This document shows positions 17,295 through 23,293 of a stretch of 37,513 nt of DNA, piece by piece. Under the pieces are notes generated by a model. That model was not told where the DNA came from. It was given only the letters and a program-made list of their open reading frames with translations, and did no database searches. The stretch spans positions 1 through 37,513 of the forward strand of contig CAZMBH010000002.1 of the NCBI GenBank assembly GCA_964564535.1, written 5' to 3'. Each line of letters starts with the position of its first letter. The stretch's first letter is position 1. The stretch is from GWC2-37-13 sp964564535 (GTDB lineage: Bacteria; Patescibacteriota; Microgenomatia; UBA1406; GWC2-37-13). Both the position numbers and the translations under genes were made by a program.

Positions 17295-17407
17295 AAAGCT
17301 CGACTCGATATTTTTCGACCGCCACACCCCCATGGGGGCCCCTGGCGATTTTCGAAAAATACCTGCGTCTCGCTTTTTTTGTCATCCCCGCGGAGGCGGG
17401 GATCCAG
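17295..17407. repeat. Structured element copy D plus palindrome
   Basis: 17295-17380: GCTCGACTCGATATTTTT pairs with AAAAATACCTGCGTCTCGC, inner stem CGCCA/TGGCG, tip CCCCC-at-GGGGG, then T7. 17381-17407 is the palindrome GTCATCCCC..GGGGATCCAG with tail TCGATAATTTCATTTTAAA. This is the only copy outside the ATP synthase operon. It again lies between genes on the same strand. Confidence 0.85.
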
Positions 17408-17438
17408 TCGATAATTTCATTTTAAATATATAAAAAAA

Positions 17439-18020
17439 ATGTCAAAAGCATCAAAATTAAACGTTAAGATAAATCCAATTAAAGAATTAGTTTTGCCATT
17501 TTTGATTAGTTTTATAACGGTTTTTTTATTGATATATATTGTTCCCTCACTTTTTAAAAATAAAAAAAATGTTTCAAAAAAAGAAGTTGTAAATTTGATT
17601 GAGGAAAAAAGCGCTCCTAAAGAAAAGATCAAGGAACTGATAGAACTGGAAAAATATCTTTATGTCGATCCCTTAGCCCTTCTTAAACTAATAGACAGTG
17701 GGGATAAAAAGATAATCTTAGTTGATATTAGGGATAGTTCGTCTTTTAAAAAAGCTCATATAATGGGAGCAGTCAACTTTTCGATCGATGAGATAAAAAA
17801 GGACATATCTACCTTAAAGAAGAAACAAGTTATTGTTTATGGAGATACCGCCTCGTCGGTTTTATCAAAAGAAATCGCCCTGTTATTAATAGAAAAAAAG
17901 ATTAATGTAAGGCTGATGTCAGTCGGTTGGAATGAATTTAGACACTTTAAAAATCTTTGGGTTCCGGAAAATCAATGGGATAAAATTGATGTAAATAAGT
18001 ATATAGAGATAAGTGAGTAG
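17439..18020 (+). CDS. Membrane-anchored rhodanese-like protein lacking the active-site cysteine
   Basis: 193 residues. One N-terminal membrane helix (VLPFLISFITVFLLIYIVPSLF, about 19-40), then a charged linker, then a rhodanese-like domain: IILVDIRDSSSFKKAHIMGAVNFSIDEI, followed by VIVYGDTASSVLSKEIALLL. In active rhodaneses the VIVYC position holds the catalytic cysteine; here it is glycine (YGDTASS). The protein is therefore probably not a sulfurtransferase and may bind partners instead. It comes after the structured element D and stands alone on its strand before the prepilin peptidase gene. Confidence 0.82.
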   Translation: MSKASKLNVKINPIKELVLPFLISFITVFLLIYIVPSLFKNKKNVSKKEVVNLIEEKSAPKEKIKELIELEKYLYVDPLALLKLIDSGDKKIILVDIRDSSSFKKAHIMGAVNFSIDEIKKDISTLKKKQVIVYGDTASSVLSKEIALLLIEKKINVRLMSVGWNEFRHFKNLWVPENQWDKIDVNKYIEISE

Positions 18021-18106
18021 GTGGCTTCATAAAGCCTAATTAGTATATTTGTTATAGGATAGCAGATATAAAAAAACACAAATTACAGTTTTAGCTTTTT
18101 AAAATA

Positions 18107-18874
18107 ATGACGGTAATAATTAATTCGGTAGTTTTTATCTTTGGGGCTTCAATCGGCTCCTTCCTGAATGTTCTCATAGACCGTTTACCTAAGGAGAAAA
18201 GTATTAATGGTCGATCTCACTGTGACTTTTGCGGGAAAAAAATCGCCTGGTATCATTTAATTCCGGTTTTATCATTTTTTATTTTAAAAAGTAAGACGAG
18301 ATGTTGTGGAAAAAAACTAAGCTGGCAGTATCCGTTGATCGAGTTTATCACGGGCGTCATCTTTGTTATGGTTCTTAAGGACGGACCTTATATTATCTCA
18401 ACTACGATAAGGTCCGTCCTTATTTTATCTATCCTCTCATCTCTCATCGTCATCTTTGTTTCCGATCTGAAATATCATCTGATTTCCGACTACATTTTAT
18501 TGGCTTTATTTATTTTTTCCTTACCCGCCGTAGTCTTGACGAAGGCGGGTCTTATTAATTTTGTAAATTCAGGAATTGTTGTCAGTCTTCCAATTTTTCT
18601 CATCTATTTCATTTCCAAAGAGCGGGCTATGGGATTAGGCGATGTCTATCTAACCGCGATTATGGGTTTTTTATTAGGCTGGCAAAAGGGCTTTCTAGCG
18701 TTATATATTGCATTTGTTACGGGCGCAATATTTGGATTAATAATAATTTTATTAAAGCATAAAAAACTAAAAAGTAAGATCGCTTTTGGACCCTTTTTGG
18801 TTATAGGGACAGTTACGATGTTGTTTTGGGGAGAAAAAATATTTGGAATAATAAAAAAAATATATGGATTTTAA
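18107..18874 (+). CDS. pilD: Type IV prepilin peptidase (A24), with two in-frame palindromes
   Basis: 255 residues, multi-pass membrane protein. N-terminal GASIGSFLNVLIDRLP block; zinc-type cysteines CDFC and a partner CC (the second CxxC has become CC); SDLKYHLISD with the first catalytic aspartate; MGLGDVYL with the second (GxGD). It would cut, and possibly N-methylate, type IV prepilins at the inner membrane face. Two palindromes lie inside it: 18377-18421 encodes LKDGPYIIS...IRSVLI, and 18524-18549 encodes PAVVLTKAG. Both fall at loop or helix edges and keep the frame. The next gene overlaps by 11 nt. Confidence 0.92.
   Translation: MTVIINSVVFIFGASIGSFLNVLIDRLPKEKSINGRSHCDFCGKKIAWYHLIPVLSFFILKSKTRCCGKKLSWQYPLIEFITGVIFVMVLKDGPYIISTTIRSVLILSILSSLIVIFVSDLKYHLISDYILLALFIFSLPAVVLTKAGLINFVNSGIVVSLPIFLIYFISKERAMGLGDVYLTAIMGFLLGWQKGFLALYIAFVTGAIFGLIIILLKHKKLKSKIAFGPFLVIGTVTMLFWGEKIFGIIKKIYGF
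18377..18421. repeat. AAGGACGGACCTTAT inverted repeat inside the prepilin peptidase gene
   Basis: AAGGACGGACCTTAT at 18377-18391 and ATAAGGTCCGTCCTT at 18407-18421 form perfect 15-bp arms around a 15-nt loop. The same arm sequence forms a perfect palindrome in the sortase gene at 22764-22793. Both copies translate to KDGPYI on the coding strand. Confidence 0.88.
18524..18549. repeat. CCCGCC...GGCGGG palindrome inside the prepilin peptidase gene
   Basis: 26 nt, CCCGCCGTAGTCTTGA then CGAAGGCGGG. Reverse-complemented, it matches 2781-2806 in atpA except for paired changes that keep the stems. It encodes PAVVLTKAG here and AFAKATADK in atpA. Confidence 0.75.
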
Positions 18875-19436
18875 AATTATTGGTGTCGTCGGCCAGATCG
18901 CTTCAGGAAAGGGAATACTGGTTAAATACTTAACTGAAAAACTAGGTTTTACTTCGTTTTCTTTATCTTCAATTGTTCACGAAGAATTAGAAAAAAAGGG
19001 AAAGGCAAAATTTACCCGTCAGACGCTTCAGGACGTGGGGGATGATTTGAGACGAGCATACGGTGATAATGTCCTTGCACAACGCATAATCAAGGCGATC
19101 AGTGAGCAAAAAAAGGATAGGATTGTCATCGAAGGGATCCGTAATCCCGGAGAGATAGAATTTTTGAAAAAAAACTCAAATTTTATTTTAATCGGGGTCA
19201 AAGCAAATAGGGAATTAAGATTTAAGAGAGTGCTTTCACGGGGTAAAAAATGGGACCCGAAAAACTATGAGGATTTCTTGAAAGTTGACAGACGCGATCT
19301 TGGAATGGGGCAAAATAAATTAGGACAACAAGTAGGGAAGTGTTTAGCATATTGTGAATATATTTTGACTAATAATAAAGACAAAAGGGATTTTGAAAGA
19401 AAAGTGGAGAAGTTGATGAAAAGTATCAATCATTAA
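18864..19436 (+). CDS. P-loop nucleoside/dephospho-CoA kinase-like protein
   Basis: 190 residues. P-loop GQIASGKG at the N-terminus (about 10-17), followed by FTSFSLSSIVHEEL, TRQTLQDVGDDLRRAYGDNVLA, a Walker B-like IVIEGIRNPGEIEFL, and the lid region RFKRVLSRGKKWDPKNYEDFLKVDRRD. The fold is that of dephospho-CoA or (d)NMP kinases of the kind found in archaea and candidate phyla, and the substrate cannot be fixed by eye. It starts inside the end of the prepilin peptidase gene (11-nt overlap), so the two are co-translated, though no functional link is obvious. Confidence 0.75.
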   Translation: MDFKIIGVVGQIASGKGILVKYLTEKLGFTSFSLSSIVHEELEKKGKAKFTRQTLQDVGDDLRRAYGDNVLAQRIIKAISEQKKDRIVIEGIRNPGEIEFLKKNSNFILIGVKANRELRFKRVLSRGKKWDPKNYEDFLKVDRRDLGMGQNKLGQQVGKCLAYCEYILTNNKDKRDFERKVEKLMKSINH

Positions 19437-19497
19437 AATAATCCCTTATTAATAATCCAATTTCTTACTTTTGTAGGTTATAAGCGATTGATAAAAA

Positions 19498-19523
19498 ACT
19501 ACATTATAACATTATAATGTAGT
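19498..19523. terminator. Perfect inverted repeat between convergent genes
   Basis: ACTACATTATAA, two bases, then TTATAATGTAGT: 12-bp arms with almost no loop. It lies between the end of the kinase gene (plus) and the end of the broken ORF (minus), where a two-way terminator is expected, but there is no strong T-run. It may instead be a protein-binding palindrome. Confidence 0.4.
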
Positions 19524-19569
19524 ACTCAAATTTACAAAAAAAGATTTTGTTTGAGTCGATATATCTTGA

Positions 19570-19824
19570 TTATTTTCTTTTACCGTGTCTTTTTCTTCTT
19601 TCATTTTTCCTTCTAGATGGATGAAGATGCCTTAACGTCTCTATCATTGTAGTGTGTGTTGGTGCTTCGCGACTTAAACCCAATTGTTCTCTTTCGTCAC
19701 CAAGTTGAACTGCTTCTCTTAATATTCTTCTTTTTTGCCCCCTAGACAAAGACGCATCTGACGATTCAACTGATTGAGCTGTTTTTTGCTATGCGTACCA
19801 GTATGTAGAATGTTTTTCGTGCAT
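19570..19824 (-). pseudogene. Small basic ORF with an in-frame TAG, downstream of ndk
   Basis: An 85-codon frame read on the minus strand: MHEKHSTYWYA, TAG at codon 12, then an Arg/Lys-rich stretch (SRGQKRRILREAVQLGDERE...SRRKNERRKRHGKRK) to TAA. The ATG lies 5 nt after the upstream ndk stop, as in an operon. The 72-codon stretch after the TAG is open and looks protein-like. It is a recently broken gene, a gene starting further in from a non-ATG codon, or chance. No family is recognised. Confidence 0.45.
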
Positions 19825-19829
19825 AATTA

Positions 19830-20417
19830 TTAGGAGTTATTCATAAACTTTTCCCCGGCGAGATTGTAGGAAAATAGTTCTTCCTTTTTAAACCAAAGAT
19901 TAACTTCTTTTTCTCCGTCTTCGGGAGAATCGGATGCGTGAATAATATTCCGGAGGGGCCGGTTTTGTTCATTGGCAAGATCGATCGTGTCATGAGAAAA
20001 GTCGCCTCGGACGGTTCCGGGAGCGGCTAAGACGGGAATGGTATTTCCGGAAAGTTTACGGACGATCTCTATACAGTCATATCCTTCAACAACAGCCAAA
20101 AAAACAGGGGACTCCTGGAAGTAAGTCACCAGCCAGCCCTTAACAATTTTTCCAATCGAAACAGCGTCATCAGTTTTAAAAACTTTTTTAGCATCCAAAC
20201 CCTTCTTTGCATAATTGGTTAACGTCCGTTCTCCTACTTTTTTAAACCAAGCCTCAGTTTCCGGATAATGGGCGATAACTTTTTCGGACGTAGCCATTTC
20301 AAATTTAAGACCGATAATTTTTAGGCCAACGGTTTCAAAGCGGGAAATTATTTTTCCAATAATTCCACGTTGAACCCCATCAGGTTTTATTATTAATAGG
20401 GCCTTTTGTTTATTCAT
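19830..20417 (-). CDS. ndk: Nucleoside diphosphate kinase (long form, copy 1)
   Basis: 195 residues against about 140 for ordinary NDK. LLIIKPDGVQRGIIGKIISRFE and PGTVRGDFSHDT are family motifs. IIHASDSPEDGEKEVNLWF holds the phosphate-accepting histidine (NxxHxSDS). The extra length lies in the middle (ERTLTNYAKKGLDAKKVFKTDD region) and in a C-terminal tail. It transfers the gamma phosphate between NTPs and NDPs. It sits two bases after a second NDK gene, and the thymidylate kinase gene lies just before, so this is a nucleotide-supply operon. All key residues are present. Confidence 0.95.
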   Translation of the reverse strand: MNKQKALLIIKPDGVQRGIIGKIISRFETVGLKIIGLKFEMATSEKVIAHYPETEAWFKKVGERTLTNYAKKGLDAKKVFKTDDAVSIGKIVKGWLVTYFQESPVFLAVVEGYDCIEIVRKLSGNTIPVLAAPGTVRGDFSHDTIDLANEQNRPLRNIIHASDSPEDGEKEVNLWFKKEELFSYNLAGEKFMNNS

Positions 20418-20419
20418 AG

Positions 20420-21004
20420 TTATTTTAGATATAACTCATCAACTTCTCTTTCATACTCATTAAATTTTTCATCTTTAAACCAATATTTTATTTCTCTTTC
20501 AACTTCTTCAACCGATCCTGAAGCATGGATAAAAGTTTTGACGACTCGGTCAAGCGATGCAGATAAAGGAGAAGAGTCAAAGGAATATCGAGCTAACAAT
20601 GTTCCCGGAACCGCAAGGGCCGGAATTGTGTGGCCGCGAAGTTTTCTGGCAACAGTTACGGCATTTGGTCCCTGCCAAACCATGACGATGATCGGACCCT
20701 CCATCCAGTATTTAATTAAACGTTCGTAAATAAACCTGCCCAGCTGAGCTGGGTCCTCTGTCTTAAAAGTTTCCATGACATTATTTCCGGATTGTTTAAA
20801 AGAAGCAAGGGTTTTTTCACCCATTTCCTTTATCCATTCAGGGGTGCCAGGATAATGATTCTTTATCACGTCAGCCGAAGGCCTCAGCATTTTAGCCGCC
20901 ATGAGTTTTAGGCCGACGTTTTCAAAAGTTTCAATGACTTTGCCAATTAAACCACGCTTAACAGCGTCGGGTTTTAATATTATTAGCGTACGTTCAATTG
21001 ACAT
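20420..21004 (-). CDS. Nucleoside diphosphate kinase paralogue (long form, copy 2)
   Basis: 194 residues from MSIERTLIILKPD; a further upstream ATG at 21019 falls inside a palindrome and is less likely. LKPDAVKRGLIGKVIETFENVGLK and the histidine block FIHASGSVEEVEREIKYWF are present. SDS has become SGS next to the histidine, and PGTLLARYSFDSSPL replaces the usual PGTIRGDFA. The catalytic histidine remains, but the altered surroundings suggest changed activity or a regulatory role. The middle insertion is shared with copy 1, so the two arose by duplication. Confidence 0.9.
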   Translation of the reverse strand: MSIERTLIILKPDAVKRGLIGKVIETFENVGLKLMAAKMLRPSADVIKNHYPGTPEWIKEMGEKTLASFKQSGNNVMETFKTEDPAQLGRFIYERLIKYWMEGPIIVMVWQGPNAVTVARKLRGHTIPALAVPGTLLARYSFDSSPLSASLDRVVKTFIHASGSVEEVEREIKYWFKDEKFNEYEREVDELYLK

Positions 21005-21014
21005 AGTGTTTATT

Positions 21015-21106
21015 GTCATCCCCGTGAAGACGGGGATCCAGACTATAACTACCTTTTAAAACAATAAGGAATATTTAGCTTGGATTCCCGCCTACGCGGG
21101 AATGAC
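21015..21106. repeat. Face-to-face palindrome pair (MITE-like), copy 6
   Basis: Units at 21015-21041 (with tail ACTATAACTACCTTTTAAA) and 21080-21106 face each other over a 38-nt AT-rich spacer. It lies between the thymidylate kinase gene and the second NDK gene, only two bases from the former. Confidence 0.87.
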
Positions 21107-21108
21107 AC

Positions 21109-21711
21109 TTATTTTACTTTTAACTTTTGAATTTCATTATATATCTCTTTCGTTACTTCCTCAACCGATTTATTTCCATCAATATTTACCCATTTTGCCC
21201 AAACTTGTTTTTCAACAAGCATTTTATATTGCGCTGCTGTTTTCCGGATAAAATCAAAATCTTTTTCCCGGAAGTTTTTTTCCTTATCCTCGCCATGTTT
21301 CCGACTGATAGCAATATCCGGATCAACATTGAGGTAAAAAACAGCGTCAGGTACTTCAATCTCAAAATTTTTTGCGTAATCAAGAGCCATCTTCATATCA
21401 ATCCCCTCGAGAGTCTGATAGCAGAGAGTGGTTGAAAAATACCGGTCGGCGATTAGAATTTCATTTTTTCTCCGCTCTTCAATCATCTTTTTATCCATTA
21501 TAAACTGCATTGTATAAAGGAGAAACTGTTGTTTTGGAGTCAAACCCTTATTTTCGTAAAGAAAATCCCTGATTATCTTTCCAACGTTACGGTCATAATT
21601 GGGATATTTAATTAATGAAACCTTTTTTCCGGACTCGGATAACATTCTAATCAAATTTTTACCCTGGGTCTCGCAACCGGCTCCATCAATACCTTCGATG
21701 ACAATGAACAT
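21109..21711 (-). CDS. tmk: Thymidylate kinase-like protein with altered P-loop
   Basis: 200 residues, normal length. IEGIDGAGCETQGKNLIRML is the N-terminal block, ILIADRYFSTTLCYQ holds the DR(Y) motif that binds dTMP, followed by VPDAVFYLNVDPDIAISRK and a lid region (KHGEDKEKNFREKD). The canonical P-loop is GxDGxGKST; here the lysine is cysteine and the next residue glutamate (GAGCET). The base sequence supports this clearly. It should make dTDP from dTMP, feeding the adjacent NDKs. Activity without the P-loop lysine is uncertain. A TATAAT lies 6 nt before the ATG. Confidence 0.88.
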   Translation of the reverse strand: MFIVIEGIDGAGCETQGKNLIRMLSESGKKVSLIKYPNYDRNVGKIIRDFLYENKGLTPKQQFLLYTMQFIMDKKMIEERRKNEILIADRYFSTTLCYQTLEGIDMKMALDYAKNFEIEVPDAVFYLNVDPDIAISRKHGEDKEKNFREKDFDFIRKTAAQYKMLVEKQVWAKWVNIDGNKSVEEVTKEIYNEIQKLKVK

Positions 21712-21717
21712 AAAATA

Positions 21718-21723
21718 ATTATA
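21718..21723 (-). promoter_or_regulatory. -10 box 6 nt before tmk start
   Basis: TATAAT on the minus strand with 6 nt to the ATG, so transcription would begin at or next to the start codon. No convincing -35 is seen. Confidence 0.45.
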
Positions 21724-21768
21724 GCATTAATAATTGTAATTATAATGAAAGAGCTAATAAGTTACACG

Positions 21769-21797
21769 TTGACTTTATAGTTCCAATAAATTATATT
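21769..21797 (+). promoter_or_regulatory. Leaderless promoter of the HTH protein
   Basis: TTGACT at 21769-21774, 17-nt spacer, TATATT at 21792-21797, then 6 nt to the ATG at 21804. The start point would fall on the start codon. Confidence 0.7.
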
Positions 21798-21803
21798 TAT
21801 GTT

Positions 21804-22427
21804 ATGCCTAAGCTCATTCCAAAAGAAACAATTAAAAAAATTAAATTATTAAGGCAGAGAGGGTATAGTTTGCCAGAAATTCATAAAGAGGTAAAAGTCG
21901 GCTATGGATCTGTATTTAGATATATAGGAGGAGTTGAAATATTACCAGAATTTCAAAAAATTTGGCATTCGAAGAGGGGGGGAAGTTTGAAAAGAATGAT
22001 AATAAATAAAGAAAAAGCTAAAATAATGGCAGAAAAAACAATTAAAAAACTATCAAATAAAGAGAAAATTATTTTTTTATCAGCATTATATTGGGGTGAA
22101 GGGAATAAAAAAGATTTTATTTTAATAAATAGTGATCCTGTTTTGATTCGAATATTTGTCAAAGGTTTAACAGAATTTTTTAATGTAAAAAAAGACGATT
22201 TAAAAATTACCATAAGAATTTTTGAAGATTTAGATAAAAACGAATGTTTAAAATATTGGTCATTGATTACCGAAGTTCCGTCGAATAAATTTTTAAACAC
22301 AGACATATTAAAAGGAAAAAAAGTGGGTAAGTTAAATTATGGTATGTGTAGGGTTAGAGTAAAAAAGGGCGGAAATTTGTTAAAATATGTTTTGGCTTTA
22401 AAGAATCGAATATCAGATTTATTTTAG
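21804..22427 (+). CDS. HTH protein with LAGLIDADG-endonuclease-like C-terminal part
   Basis: 207 residues. N-terminal helix-turn-helix (IKLLRQRGYSLPEIHKEVKVGYGSVFRYI). The C-terminal part has LSALYWGEGNKKDFILINSDPVLIRIFVKGLTEFF and later CRVRVKKGGNLLKYVLALKNR, a layout seen in small LAGLIDADG-type proteins of archaea and candidate phyla. The acidic residue in YWGEG could be the metal ligand. Function is uncertain: a DNA-binding regulator or a homing-type nuclease. The TAG stop shares its last base with the first base of tRNA-Arg. It has its own leaderless promoter and low GC. Confidence 0.6.
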   Translation: MPKLIPKETIKKIKLLRQRGYSLPEIHKEVKVGYGSVFRYIGGVEILPEFQKIWHSKRGGSLKRMIINKEKAKIMAEKTIKKLSNKEKIIFLSALYWGEGNKKDFILINSDPVLIRIFVKGLTEFFNVKKDDLKITIRIFEDLDKNECLKYWSLITEVPSNKFLNTDILKGKKVGKLNYGMCRVRVKKGGNLLKYVLALKNRISDLF

Positions 22428-22498
22428 TCCTCGTAGTTCAATGGATAGAACTGGCGCGTCCTAAGCGTCTAATGGTGGTCCGATTCCGCCCGAGGACA
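22427..22498 (+). tRNA. tRNA-Arg(CCT)
   Basis: 72 nt, cloverleaf complete: acceptor GTCCTCG/CGAGGAC, D stem GTTC/GAAC, anticodon stem GGCGC/GCGTC with loop GTCCTAA (anticodon CCT, reads AGG), T stem GGTGG/CCGCC with loop TCCGATT (first T then C, where TTC is usual). No CCA is encoded. It begins on the last base of the upstream stop codon. Confidence 0.9.
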
Positions 22499-22514
22499 CA
22501 TTTTGAGTCAGATT

Positions 22515-22540
22515 AAGATTCAATTCCGCCTGGGAGCACA
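22515..22540 (+). other. Degenerate copy of a tRNA 3' end
   Basis: CAATTCCGCCTGGGAGCACA at 22521-22540 resembles the end of tRNA-Arg (CGATTCCGCCCGAGGACACA at 22481-22500). No acceptor partner is present. It may be a leftover of an insertion at the tRNA. Confidence 0.4.
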
Positions 22541-23292
22541 TGAGTAATTCCACAAAACTTTCAAAAAGACATTTAATCCGCCACCATATTCATCGTTTGA
22601 AGACAAGTGAATATGCGAGAATTCTTATTCTTCGCACGGTTGGAAATTTTTTGTTATTTTCTTCGCTGTTTATGATCGTGAAGACTTTTTGGCAGCCGGT
22701 CAAAGAAGAGTTGATATACTTTGTTAATATTTCGACACAGAAGAAATTTATAGTCGCTGATCAAGGTCCGTCCTTAATTAAGGACGGACCTTATATAAAA
22801 AGAGGCTTACTAGCTCAGGCCTTCAACATCAAACCGATTGAAATATTAACTCCGGTGGATCCGAATTTTAGCATCGTAATTCCCAAAATTGGGGCAAATG
22901 CAAAAGTACAACCTAATATTGATGCGGCCAATGAAAATATATATTTAGATGCGTTAAATAAAGGAGTAGCCCAAGCATTAGGGACAGCTTTTCCCGGTGA
23001 AGGAGGACATATCTTTCTTTTTGCCCATTCAACTGATTATTTTTGGAACGTTGGAAGCTATAATGCAATTTTTTATCTACTCTATAAACTTCAAAAAAAT
23101 GATGAGGTTAATTTGTTTTATAAGGGGCAGAGATATGTCTATCGTGTTATTGGTACAGAAGTAGTCGATCCTTCCCAGGTTCAATATCTGACCCGTAAAA
23201 CCAATCGGGAGTTTTTGACATTGCAAACCTGTTGGCCACCAGGAACAACGTTGAAAAGATTACTAATATTTGCAGTAAGAGTGACGGAGTAA
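22540..23292 (+). CDS. Sortase family transpeptidase
   Basis: 250 residues. Basic N-terminus, a membrane helix (ILRTVGNFLLFSSLFMIVKTF, about 31-51), then the sortase domain: FSIVIPKIGANAKVQPNI, HIFLFAHSTDY with the catalytic histidine, and FLTLQTCWPPGTTLKRLLIFA with the TLxTC cysteine and the following arginine. The full His/Cys/Arg set is present, so it should be active at the outer membrane face. No LPxTG substrate is seen in this window. A perfect 30-bp palindrome at 22764-22793 sits in frame in the linker before the catalytic domain and encodes GPSLIKDGPYI. Confidence 0.93.
   Translation: MSNSTKLSKRHLIRHHIHRLKTSEYARILILRTVGNFLLFSSLFMIVKTFWQPVKEELIYFVNISTQKKFIVADQGPSLIKDGPYIKRGLLAQAFNIKPIEILTPVDPNFSIVIPKIGANAKVQPNIDAANENIYLDALNKGVAQALGTAFPGEGGHIFLFAHSTDYFWNVGSYNAIFYLLYKLQKNDEVNLFYKGQRYVYRVIGTEVVDPSQVQYLTRKTNREFLTLQTCWPPGTTLKRLLIFAVRVTE
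22764..22793. repeat. Perfect 30-bp palindrome inside the sortase gene
   Basis: AAGGTCCGTCCTTAA followed by TTAAGGACGGACCTT. It shares the AAGGACGGACCTT arm with the prepilin peptidase insertion at 18377-18421. The frame is kept and KDGPYI is encoded in both. Confidence 0.9.
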
Positions 23293-23293
23293 G

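Noticed and set aside
19570..19824. Reassignment of TAG as a sense codon
   Set aside because: Other genes in the window, such as atpG and the HTH gene, end normally with TAG, so recoding is not supported.
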